Below are positions 8,392 to 16,199 of a DNA stretch of 64,000 bases, piece by piece. Position 1 is the first letter of the stretch, and the number at the start of each line of letters is the position of its first letter. The notes beneath the pieces were generated by a model. That model made no database searches. It saw nothing but the letters and a program-made list of their open reading frames with translations, and was not told the origin of the DNA. This stretch comes from Bradyrhizobium sp. 132. GTDB lineage: Bacteria > Pseudomonadota > Alphaproteobacteria > Rhizobiales > Xanthobacteraceae. The translations under genes were made by a program, and so were the position numbers. The stretch is taken from NCBI RefSeq assembly GCF_023074185.1, contig NZ_JADPKY010000078.1:186001-250000 (forward strand), read 5' to 3'.

Positions 8392-9222
8392 CTACTTCCC
8401 CCTGAACACCGCCTTGCGCTTCTCGATAAACGCCTGCACCGCCTCCTTGTGATCGGCGGTCGTGGTCAGGCGGATCAGCCGTTCAGCCTCATGATCGCGC
8501 GCGGTTTCGAAGTCGAACTGCAGGGCCTCGTCGAGGTTGTCCTTCATGTAGCGAAGCGCGAGGCGCGGGCCTTCAGCGAGGGATTTCGCCAGTGCGAAGG
8601 CCTCTGCCTGCAATTTGTCGTCGGGCACCACGCGGTTGACGAGCCCGATCGCCTCACAACGCGCTGCGTCCACGCGATCGCCGGTGAACAGCAACTCGCG
8701 CGCCCGCGCCGTGCCGACGAGCCGCGTCAACAGCCACGCGATACCGTAATCGCCGCTGAGCGCGATGCGGGCATAGCCGGTGGCCACGAAGGCCGATTGC
8801 GCGGCGATGCGGATGTCGCAGGCCATGGCGATGGCCAGCCCCGCGCCGACCGCCGGACCGGGGAGCGCCGCGATGGTCGGCTTGCGCACCGACACCAGCG
8901 CGCCGGTGAGCAGCCGCTGCCGCTCCTGGAGATCGGCCACGCGGTCTTCCAGCGACACCTCCAGCTTCTTCGGGTCGCGATGCGCGCCCATGCCCTTGAC
9001 GTTGCCGCCGGCGCAAAAAGCTTCGCCGGCGCCGGTGAGCAGCAGCGCGCCGACATCGGGATTCTCGCCGCAGCTGCGGATCATCGTGCGCAGCGCCGGC
9101 GTCAGCGCGTCTGACAGCGAGTTGCGCGCCTCGGGCCGGTTCAGCGTGATCAATGCGACGCGATCACGGATCACGCAGAGGAGTTCATTGGTGCCGGTGT
9201 CGATGGTGGTTTCCGTGGTCAT
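8392..9222 (-). CDS. enoyl-CoA hydratase/isomerase (crotonase family)
   Basis: 276-residue crotonase-fold protein. The N-terminal VALITLNRPEARNSLS segment and the oxyanion-hole block GAGEAFCAGGNVKGMG are present, and the second hole-forming region reads PGPAVGAGLAIAMACDIRIA. A glutamate in the usual second catalytic position is not obvious (GDYGIAWLL), so hydratase chemistry is not assured and isomerase or hydrolase activity is possible. It acts on acyl-CoA thioesters in fatty or aromatic acid degradation. It lies downstream of the SDR gene on the same strand, separated by a palindromic repeat, and opposite the AidB-like dehydrogenase, suggesting a local acyl-CoA pathway. Confidence 0.85.
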   Translation of the reverse strand: MTTETTIDTGTNELLCVIRDRVALITLNRPEARNSLSDALTPALRTMIRSCGENPDVGALLLTGAGEAFCAGGNVKGMGAHRDPKKLEVSLEDRVADLQERQRLLTGALVSVRKPTIAALPGPAVGAGLAIAMACDIRIAAQSAFVATGYARIALSGDYGIAWLLTRLVGTARARELLFTGDRVDAARCEAIGLVNRVVPDDKLQAEAFALAKSLAEGPRLALRYMKDNLDEALQFDFETARDHEAERLIRLTTTADHKEAVQAFIEKRKAVFRGK

Positions 9223-9238
9223 GTCGCTCCCTCTTTTT

Positions 9239-9324
9239 CGTCATTGCGAGGAGCGAAGCGAGGAAACAATCCAGCCTTTTTCCGCGGAAGCATTCTGGAT
9301 TGCTTCGCTTCGCTCGCAATGACG
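9239..9324. repeat. REP-like palindromic element, family A copy 2
   Basis: Same outer arms CGTCATTGCGAG/CTCGCAATGACG and inner CAATCCAG/CTGGATTG as the copy at 1316-1403. It lies between two same-strand genes (SDR and enoyl-CoA hydratase). Confidence 0.85.
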
Positions 9325-9344
9325 GCGTTGTGACGTTATCGCCC

Positions 9345-10046
9345 TCAAAACTTCTCCACCCAGGGCCGCAACTCGAGCTCCCAGCTCCAGGCGCTGCGCG
9401 GCTGCTGCAACACGTTCCAGTAGCTCTCCGCGATGGCATCGGGATCGAGCATCGAACCCGGCTTGTCTTCGGGCTCCGTGCGCGCGGCGCTGCGGATGCC
9501 GCCGTCGATGACAAAATGCGCGATGTGGATGCCTTGCGGCGACAGTTCGCGTGCCATGCTCTGCGCGAGGCCGCGCAGCGCGAACTTGCCCATCGCGAAC
9601 GGGGCCGACTGCGCATAGCCCTTGACGCTTGCCGAAGCGCCGGTGAACAGGATCGCGCCGTGCTTGCTGGGCAGCATGCGTTTTGCCGCCTGCTGCGCCA
9701 CCAGGAAGCCGCCATAGGCGCTGACCGCGATCGCCTGCGCCACGTCGGCCGGGACGAGATCGACGAACGGCCCGCGCGCGCGACCGCTGGCGTTGTAGAC
9801 GACCACGTCGGGCGTGCCGATCTCGCGTTCGACGAGGCCAAACAAGCGCTCGACCTCCTCGGGCTCGGTGGCGTTGCAGGCATAGGCCTTGGCGCCGGTC
9901 TCGCTGCAGAGCGCGCCAAGTTTCTCGATTTTTCGCGCGGCCAGCGCGACGCGGATGCCCTGGGCAGACAATAGCCGCGCCAGCGAGGCGCTCAGGCCTT
10001 CGCCGGCGCCGACGATGAGGGCGATCTTGTATTTCGGGTGTTCCAT
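9345..10046 (-). CDS. atypical short-chain dehydrogenase/reductase (YxxxK replaced by FxxxK)
   Basis: 233-residue Rossmann-fold SDR. The nucleotide-binding motif is VGAGEGLSAS (residues 12-21) and the NNAG position reads YNAS. The serine region GASAS (136-140) is present, but the catalytic tyrosine is replaced: the motif is F150-A-M-G-K154, so only the lysine remains. Downstream GLAQSMARELSPQGIHIAHF is family-like. This pattern is, from memory, recurrent in one SDR subgroup, so it is probably a genuine property and not an error. It may use another residue for proton transfer or be non-catalytic. It precedes the enoyl-CoA hydratase gene on the same strand. Confidence 0.8.
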   Translation of the reverse strand: MEHPKYKIALIVGAGEGLSASLARLLSAQGIRVALAARKIEKLGALCSETGAKAYACNATEPEEVERLFGLVEREIGTPDVVVYNASGRARGPFVDLVPADVAQAIAVSAYGGFLVAQQAAKRMLPSKHGAILFTGASASVKGYAQSAPFAMGKFALRGLAQSMARELSPQGIHIAHFVIDGGIRSAARTEPEDKPGSMLDPDAIAESYWNVLQQPRSAWSWELELRPWVEKF

Positions 10047-10277
10047 GGCGTGATCTCTCGCAGACGGGAAGCCGCTGATCTATGCACGGTCCGTGCGGAC
10101 AACCAGCCGGGACGATCACAATTCCGCAGAGCGAATTGCTCCCTCACGGCGATCATGCCTCCCTGACGATTTGCGGCTTTCTCCGCTTTCGCGACTGGAG
10201 CATGATCGACATCATCTCAAGCGGCAAGCGCCAAATCGGCGTAAGATGTCCGTAAGGCGGAAACGAAGAGGACGATC

Positions 10278-12062
10278 ATGCACAAGCCGGCCCCCGCGCA
10301 GGCAAAACAGGTCGCGGCCGCACCATCCGGACTGCTGGCTCCCGATACCACTGGCATGAATTTCTACCGCGCCGATCAGGCGTTGACGGATCTCCTGCGC
10401 ATCCATCTGCCGGAGAAGCTGTTCCGCCACATCGAGCCGCATCTCGATCGCCTCGGTGGACTCGCCGGCGGCCCCCTCGACGACTGCGCGCGGCTCGCCG
10501 ACTGGCACACGCCGGTGTTGCACCAGCGCGACAAGTTCGGCCGCGACGTGCAGTGGATCGAATACCACCCGGCCTATCGCGAGTTGGAGGACGCGGCCTT
10601 CGGCGAGTTCGGCATCCACGCGCTATCGATCCGCAAGGGCATCATGGGCTGGCCGGACAAATATCCGGTCGTAGCGAAACACGCCTTCACTTTCCTGTTC
10701 AACCAGACCGAATTCGGCATGGGCTGCCCGATCAACGTCACCGACGGCTGCGCGAAACTTCTTGCGAATTTCGGCAGTGATGCGCTGAAGGCGAAATATC
10801 TCGATGGCCTGACCCAGACCGACATGAGCAAGCTGACCCAAGGCGGCCAGTTCATGACCGAGAAGGAAGGTGGCTCCGACGTCGGCACGCTCACCACGAC
10901 GGCCGTGCAGGAGGGCGACCATTGGCGCCTCACCGGAGAGAAATGGTTCTGCTCGAACGCCGACGCTAAAATCGTGATGCTGCTGGCGCGCCCCGAAGGC
11001 GCCGGCCCCGGAACGCGCGGCGTCGGCCTGTTCCTGATGCCGCGCTTCCTCGACGACGGCTCGCAGAACCACTACCGGATCGTGCGCCTGAAGGACAAGC
11101 TCGGCACGCGCTCGATGGCGTCAGGCGAGATCAAGCTCGAAGGCGCGATCGCCTATGCGGTCGGCAAGCTCGACCGCGGCTTCGTGCAGATGGCCGAGAT
11201 GGTGAACTCGTCGCGTCTTTCAAATGGCGTGAAATCCACGGCGCTGATGCGCCGGGCCTATCACGACGCGATGACGGTGGCGAAGAACCGCGTGGTGTTC
11301 GGCAATCGCATCATCGACCTGCCGCTGGGCCGGCGCCAGATGCTGAAGATCATGCTGCCGGTCGAGCAAGCACTGTCGATGAGCTTTCTCACCGCCGACG
11401 CGCTCGATCGCGCCGAGGCCGGCAGCCAGGATGCCGCTGCGCTGCTTCGCATTCTGACCCCGACACTGAAATTCCGCGCCACGCGTGATGCGCGAAAGGT
11501 CTGCGGCGATGCGCTCGAGATGCGCGGCGGCATCGGCTACATCGAGGAATTCGCGACCGCGCGGCTGCTGCGCGACGCGCATCTCGGCTCGGTCTGGGAA
11601 GGCACCGGCAACATCGTCGCGATTGATGCGCTGAGGCGCGCGGTCGGACGCCACGGCGCCGAATCTGCGCTCGCCGCCGATCTGCACGCCCGGCTCGATG
11701 ACAGCCCCTCGGTGCCGCAGGCCTGGCGCGACCGGCTGCATATTCTCACCGATCGCGCAGTCGGCTTCGCGCGCGAGGTCGCGGGCAGGGCCGACAACGA
11801 GGCCGATGCGCGCCGCGCCACTAGCCTGCTCTATCATGTCGCCAGTGCCCTCGCACTCGCCTGGGAGGCGCACCGCATTCACGACATGCGCGGCGATGCG
11901 CGAAGGCTGCTGATGTCGCGGCTGGTGATCGATCACCGGGTGTCCCCGAGCGATCCGTTCCGGCTGACGGAAAATGCCGTGCAGCAGAAGATCGCCGCGC
12001 TGCTGCTCGGCGAGCGCGCAGCTGATATGAGCGAGGTTGGCGAACTGGTTCTGGCAGCGTAG
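10278..12062 (+). CDS. AidB-like acyl-CoA dehydrogenase
   Basis: 594-residue flavoprotein of the AidB branch of acyl-CoA dehydrogenases, longer than the usual 380-400 residue enzymes because of an N-terminal AidB-type domain (about residues 20-180) and a C-terminal extension. Recognisable blocks are MTEKEGGSDVGTL, the RLKDKLGTRSMASGEIKLEG segment, MRGGIGYIEE and the catalytic-glutamate region GSVWEGTGNIVAIDALR. It oxidises an acyl-CoA with FAD and would pass electrons to ETF. The ATG has a GAGG site. The zinc alcohol dehydrogenase gene follows after 44 bases, so the two are probably co-transcribed. E. coli AidB also binds DNA in the alkylation response, but nothing here shows that role. Confidence 0.85.
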   Translation: MHKPAPAQAKQVAAAPSGLLAPDTTGMNFYRADQALTDLLRIHLPEKLFRHIEPHLDRLGGLAGGPLDDCARLADWHTPVLHQRDKFGRDVQWIEYHPAYRELEDAAFGEFGIHALSIRKGIMGWPDKYPVVAKHAFTFLFNQTEFGMGCPINVTDGCAKLLANFGSDALKAKYLDGLTQTDMSKLTQGGQFMTEKEGGSDVGTLTTTAVQEGDHWRLTGEKWFCSNADAKIVMLLARPEGAGPGTRGVGLFLMPRFLDDGSQNHYRIVRLKDKLGTRSMASGEIKLEGAIAYAVGKLDRGFVQMAEMVNSSRLSNGVKSTALMRRAYHDAMTVAKNRVVFGNRIIDLPLGRRQMLKIMLPVEQALSMSFLTADALDRAEAGSQDAAALLRILTPTLKFRATRDARKVCGDALEMRGGIGYIEEFATARLLRDAHLGSVWEGTGNIVAIDALRRAVGRHGAESALAADLHARLDDSPSVPQAWRDRLHILTDRAVGFAREVAGRADNEADARRATSLLYHVASALALAWEAHRIHDMRGDARRLLMSRLVIDHRVSPSDPFRLTENAVQQKIAALLLGERAADMSEVGELVLAA

Positions 12063-12106
12063 GCTGCACCGGCGTTCAAAGCAAAAAAAGCGATAGGGAG
12101 TGCTCG

Positions 12107-13195
12107 ATGAAGGCCGCCGTCCTCCATGAAGTCAACAAACCCCTGGTCATCGAGGATGTCAGCCTGCCGAAGCCCGGGCCGCGCGAGGTCCTGATCCGCA
12201 CGTCGGTGGCGGGTCTCTGCCACTCCGATCTGCACTTCATGGAGGGGCTCTATCCGCATCCGCTGCCCGCGGTGCTCGGGCACGAGTCCGCCGGTGTCGT
12301 CGAGCAGGTCGGCTCCGACGTGACTTATGTGAAGCCCGGCGATCACGTGGTCACCTGTTTGTCGGTGTTCTGCGGTACCTGCGACAATTGCACCACGGGC
12401 CGCACGGTGCTCTGCACCGACACCACGGTGAAATTGCTGCCGGGTGCCTCCAATCGGATGCAGTGGGCCCGCTCGGAGAAGCTGCATCAGTTCCTCAATC
12501 TTTCCTCCTTCGCCGAGCAGATGCTGGTGCATGAGAACGCGATCGTCAAAATCCGCAAGGAGATGCCGCTCGATCTCGCCGCGCTGATCGGCTGCGGCGT
12601 CATCACCGGCTATGGCGCGGTCGTGAACACGGCGAAGGTGACGGCCGGCGAGACCGTGGCCGTGATCGGCTGCGGCGGTGTCGGCATGGCTGCGATCAAC
12701 GGCGCGCAGATCGCGGGTGCCGGCCGCATCATTGCCATCGACACGAATCCGGCAAAGCTGCAGCTCGCGACCAAGCTGGGCGCTACCGACATCATCAACC
12801 CTGCCGACGGCGACGTCGTGAAGCAGGTGCGCGATCTCACCAATGGCGGCGTGCATCATTCCTTCGAGGTGCTCGGCCGCAAGGAGACCGCCGAGCAGGC
12901 TTTCGGCATGCTCGCCTCGGGCGGCACGGCCACCATCGTCGGCATGATTCCGTTCGGCCAGAAGATCGAGCTGCACGGCTTCGACTTCCTGCGCGAGCGC
13001 AGGATCCAGGGCTCCTCGATGGGCTCGAACCACTTTCGCGTCGACATGCCGCGGCTGGTGGATTTCTACCTGCGCGGACGGCTGCATCTGGAAGACTGGA
13101 TTTCGGCCAAGCTGAAGCTCTCCGAGATCAACGAAGGTTTTGCCAACATGAAAGCCGGCAAGACGCTGCGCAGCGTCATCATATTCGACAGCTGA
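12107..13195 (+). CDS. zinc-dependent alcohol dehydrogenase (class III-like MDR)
   Basis: 362-residue medium-chain dehydrogenase. Catalytic zinc ligands are Cys38 (GLCHSDLHF) and His59-Glu60 (GHESAG); structural zinc ligands are Cys89, Cys92, Cys95 and Cys103 in FCGTCDNCTTGRTVLC. The cofactor motif GCGGVGMAAINGAQ near residue 184 is followed by an Asp in IIAID, indicating NAD preference. Closest family memory is of the Rv-type NDMA/mycothiol or class III alcohol dehydrogenases, so a mid-chain alcohol or thiol-adduct substrate is possible. It sits in a putative operon with the AidB-like dehydrogenase. Confidence 0.9.
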   Translation: MKAAVLHEVNKPLVIEDVSLPKPGPREVLIRTSVAGLCHSDLHFMEGLYPHPLPAVLGHESAGVVEQVGSDVTYVKPGDHVVTCLSVFCGTCDNCTTGRTVLCTDTTVKLLPGASNRMQWARSEKLHQFLNLSSFAEQMLVHENAIVKIRKEMPLDLAALIGCGVITGYGAVVNTAKVTAGETVAVIGCGGVGMAAINGAQIAGAGRIIAIDTNPAKLQLATKLGATDIINPADGDVVKQVRDLTNGGVHHSFEVLGRKETAEQAFGMLASGGTATIVGMIPFGQKIELHGFDFLRERRIQGSSMGSNHFRVDMPRLVDFYLRGRLHLEDWISAKLKLSEINEGFANMKAGKTLRSVIIFDS

Positions 13196-13263
13196 TTGCC
13201 GGCGCTCCCGTGTTGCTCCGAAACAGCTATCAGCCCCCCGGCTTGACCGGGCGAGAGTTGAAG

Positions 13264-14670
13264 TCAAGGCAACCGGTCCGGGCTGTCGGCCGAGCTGCGA
13301 CGCGACTCTTTCAGGAGCAGCAGCGTCATAACCGTGGCGAGACTAGCGGTGAGCAGGTACACGGGGGACACGTTCCAACTGGCACCTTTGAAGACCAGAT
13401 TGGAGAGCAATCCCGCAATCGACACGATGAAGCCGAGCCAGGCAAACCTCGGAAAGCGAAATCCACGTTCGCCGCGCCAAAGATCAAGCACGAGGTAGAA
13501 CACGAGAACGGTGTTGCAGAGTGCCGCCGGCAGCAGGCCCAGGACGATCCCGCTTTCGAACGCGAGATAGGATAACACGCCGTCGACTTGAGCAATCGCC
13601 GCGAAGGGCAAATAGCGCGGATTGAGGCAGGCGAGCGCGATGGACGCTAGTTCGAACGCGTAGAAGTAGCGCTCGTGCATCTTCGGGAGGAGATACGGCA
13701 TGAGCATGAGCGATACACACGCGGCGAGCAGAATAAACTCCGGCCCCGCTTGCTTGGAGCGCGCGATGAAAATCGACAAGGCGAGCCCGCTCGCCGCTGC
13801 GAGCGCCAGACCGGCCGCGACTCCGATCGCGTACGGCGTTGCCCCAGCCAACACCCAGATGTTCGCTGCATTCATGGTGAGACGGTGAAAGGTGTTGGCC
13901 TGGTCTAGATAGACCTCGAACACAGAGGCCAAGGATCTGCCGGCGACGAGAACCGGAATGGCGAGGACCACATAGATCCCGGGAATAGTGGCGAGCCACG
14001 CCACGTGTATCTTGCGGCGCAAAATCATGCCGAGCACGAAGGGCCCCAGGAATGCGGCCTGGGCCTTCACCGAAAAGGCCAACGCAAATGACACGACGCC
14101 ATTTCGGTCCCGCATGAACAGCGCCACGGAAACCAGCGTGAAGAAGGTCCAGATCGAATCAGTCTGCCCCCATACTGCCCCGTTGAAGATCACCGTCGGT
14201 GCAAGCCAAACGGCACAGAAGCCCAGGGACGCGCGCAATGGCACCTTTGTAGCTTGCCAGACGATCTGGGCCACAGCGATCGCGCAGCCAAACTCGAATA
14301 CTGCCGAGATCATCTTCAGGAGGGAAAGTGGCTCGCCTAGGCCATCAAATCGAGCGGCAATCAACAGGAGATAGCTGAAAAACGGGGTATAGTTGGTAAA
14401 AGCTTCGGCCAGCCCACCAACGCCGTGATCTCGAGCAAAGACATACCAGGGGATCACATACCGAATGGTGTCGTCGGTCGCGTGCTCCCGGGCGAGGTAG
14501 CGGAGCACAAGGCCCACAAATCCGCACCCGACCGCTATGGCGATTGCAAGCCGCCAACTCTTTGGCAGCGTCTTGTCCGGATTGACGTAGCGACCGGACT
14601 CGCGGCTCGCGTCATTTCCAACAATCTCTTTTGTCACGGGATCACTCGTGCGGGGTTTGTGCGCGACCAT
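13264..14670 (-). CDS. polytopic membrane glycosyltransferase, Gpi18-like
   Basis: About 468 residues with some 11-12 hydrophobic helices, the first near residue 37. Hallmarks of the Gpi18-type (COG5542, GT-C fold) mannosyltransferases are TNYTPFFSYLL, WGQTDSIWTFF and LPKMHERYFYAF. Such enzymes use polyprenyl-phosphate sugars at the membrane. The ATG at 14670 is chosen; an upstream TTG at 14805 would add 45 residues that are basic, Ser/Pro-rich and not family-like. The gene stands alone, convergent with the alcohol dehydrogenase, and its codons look less GC-biased than its neighbours, which hints at acquisition. No other polysaccharide gene is nearby. Confidence 0.75.
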   Translation of the reverse strand: MVAHKPRTSDPVTKEIVGNDASRESGRYVNPDKTLPKSWRLAIAIAVGCGFVGLVLRYLAREHATDDTIRYVIPWYVFARDHGVGGLAEAFTNYTPFFSYLLLIAARFDGLGEPLSLLKMISAVFEFGCAIAVAQIVWQATKVPLRASLGFCAVWLAPTVIFNGAVWGQTDSIWTFFTLVSVALFMRDRNGVVSFALAFSVKAQAAFLGPFVLGMILRRKIHVAWLATIPGIYVVLAIPVLVAGRSLASVFEVYLDQANTFHRLTMNAANIWVLAGATPYAIGVAAGLALAAASGLALSIFIARSKQAGPEFILLAACVSLMLMPYLLPKMHERYFYAFELASIALACLNPRYLPFAAIAQVDGVLSYLAFESGIVLGLLPAALCNTVLVFYLVLDLWRGERGFRFPRFAWLGFIVSIAGLLSNLVFKGASWNVSPVYLLTASLATVMTLLLLKESRRSSADSPDRLP

Positions 14671-15003
14671 CGGCGCCCTCTGGCGGCCGCCATGAAATCG
14701 GGAACCGTTGGATACCGGAGTTCCGGACGTGGTCGGCTTTCCTTTGCGCTCGGTCAAACACAGAGGCACTCCAAGCTTCGGGCGCGTCCATAGTGACTTC
14801 TTCAAGGTCGAAGCAAGCCTCTGGGCTCCAGGTTCGTGACCTAACCTGTACGAGTAACCAATTCATGGCTGGATAATGTCTGGCTTTGCATGTCTTAGGA
14901 TTGCTGCGAAAAGATTGTTTGGTTAGCGAATGCTTTAGAGAAACCAAGCGCGACGAATTGCAGCGATCAAGCTTGGGGCATGACGGCGGAGGCTGGAGTG
15001 GCA
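14671..15003. other. intergenic region without recognised gene
   Basis: About 330 bases upstream of the membrane glycosyltransferase. The possible long form of that gene (TTG at 14805) would occupy part of it. The remainder, about 14806-15003, is less GC-rich than the window average and may hold its promoter; no conserved coding or RNA signal was seen. Confidence 0.4.
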
Positions 15004-15279
15004 TTATCGCTGCAGATGTCGCGTAAAAATCCGCACGACATGGCCCCTGACCCTCGGCGCCTCGTCGTAGAGGTCTGACGCGAGCCGCTCGATGGTCTCG
15101 CGCAGCGACATGAACTGCGCCTGCCGCGCGCTGCTTTCGGTACCCTGCATGCCCGCAAGCTCGTCCATCGCGGCGTCGCTGATCTGGCACTGCACGACCT
15201 CGCCGTCGTTCAGCATGGTGAAGAGAAAGGCCAGCCGTTCGAGATCATGGCCAATGATCCTGTCGCGCATGAGTGGCAT
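15004..15279 (-). CDS. DUF1488 family protein
   Basis: 91-residue protein matching the DUF1488 pattern: an aromatic/hydrophobic strand (LAFLFTML), then EVVQCQISDAAMDEL, a spacer, and a C-terminal helix ending in RGHVVRIFTRHL. Function unknown for the family; members are small soluble proteins found in many Proteobacteria. The ATG at 15279 is used; another ATG nine bases later (MRDRIIG) is equally possible. It appears to be a single-gene unit between the glycosyltransferase upstream region and a palindromic repeat. Confidence 0.7.
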   Translation of the reverse strand: MPLMRDRIIGHDLERLAFLFTMLNDGEVVQCQISDAAMDELAGMQGTESSARQAQFMSLRETIERLASDLYDEAPRVRGHVVRIFTRHLQR

Positions 15280-15399
15280 CAAGTCGTCCCGGTCGAGCCC
15301 CCGCGCCGGACAATGCTGAAAATCTGACGCCTTGTCACCATGCGTGGGGTGCGTTAGCCGAAGGCGCAGCCCACTCCTTGTCCCGAGCTGTCGTCGGAA

Positions 15400-15431
15400 T
15401 TGGCGGGTTACGCTTCGCTAGCCCCGCCCTA
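15400..15431. repeat. short palindromic repeat, GGCGGG...CCCGCC
   Basis: Contains GGCGGGTTACGC and GCTAGCCCCGCC as imperfect arms around TTC. This GGGTTACGCTTCGCT type is a common intergenic repeat in Bradyrhizobium by memory. It lies just after the TPR gene stop. Confidence 0.5.
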
Positions 15432-15436
15432 CGGTC

Positions 15437-16045
15437 TCAGTAAACGAGAGCAGTGCCAGTAGGTTTGTCCAGCGCAATCGCCAGAGACTTGTACTCTTCG
15501 CAATCGCGGCCGCAGATCGTGGCGATACGACTTAGGTGATACATCGCCTGCTCGCGGTTGCCCTGCTCGAGCTGCCAGAGCCCATAATACTGCCAGGTCA
15601 GCACGTGATTCGGATCGGCCTTCAGCGCGCGCTCGTACCAGATCTGCGACTGCTTGTAGTCGCCGAGCTTGCGATAGGAGTAGCCGATGAGGTTGGCGAC
15701 GTTCGGACGATCGTCATGGTCCAACGCTTTCAACTGCTCGATCGCAGCCGCGTAGTCGTTGCGCTCGTAGATCGTGTCATAGGCCACACGATAGCCGGCC
15801 GCGAATGCGGGGTCGCCGATGCGCGACTGGTTGTTCGGCTTCTTGCCTTTCTGGGTTGCCTTGGGGTTGGAACGTTTCGGGTAGGCTGGCTGCGCTTTCT
15901 GGTCCGAATAGGCGCCCGCATAGGGATCGGTGGAACTGGCGCCACCGCCACCGCCGCCACCGCCTCCCGCGGCCAGCCCTGGCGAAGCGAACAACGTCGC
16001 TGCGAGCATTCCCGGCACGAAAAATTTGATCATCGCTGTGATCAT
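15437..16045 (-). CDS. exported TPR-repeat protein with glycine run
   Basis: 202-residue protein. The ATG at 16045 is fixed by a near-perfect AGGAGG site and opens a signal peptide (hydrophobic PGMLAATLFASPGLAA). Right after the predicted cleavage point comes a run of nine glycines, then a basic low-complexity linker (residues about 45-80). The C-terminal half has tetratricopeptide-type helices: GYRVAYDTIYERNDYAAAIE, ANLIGYSYRKLGDYKQSQIW and WQYYGLWQLEQGNREQAMYH. It is expected in the periplasm as a scaffold or interaction protein; partners are unknown. Two C-terminal cysteines (ICGRDCEEY) could form a disulfide. Confidence 0.8.
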   Translation of the reverse strand: MITAMIKFFVPGMLAATLFASPGLAAGGGGGGGGGASSTDPYAGAYSDQKAQPAYPKRSNPKATQKGKKPNNQSRIGDPAFAAGYRVAYDTIYERNDYAAAIEQLKALDHDDRPNVANLIGYSYRKLGDYKQSQIWYERALKADPNHVLTWQYYGLWQLEQGNREQAMYHLSRIATICGRDCEEYKSLAIALDKPTGTALVY

Positions 16046-16199
16046 TGCTGCCTCCTGTTTCTGACAACGCAACCCAGACGACGTGGATAACCCTGCTCCG
16101 ACGGCGGTATTCCGGAATGCTCGCGTTCTCACGGAGACGTCAGTGTCGTGCGTGCGACAGCCTTGCTGCCAGATCCTGCCGGCAAGTGGGAGGGACGCG

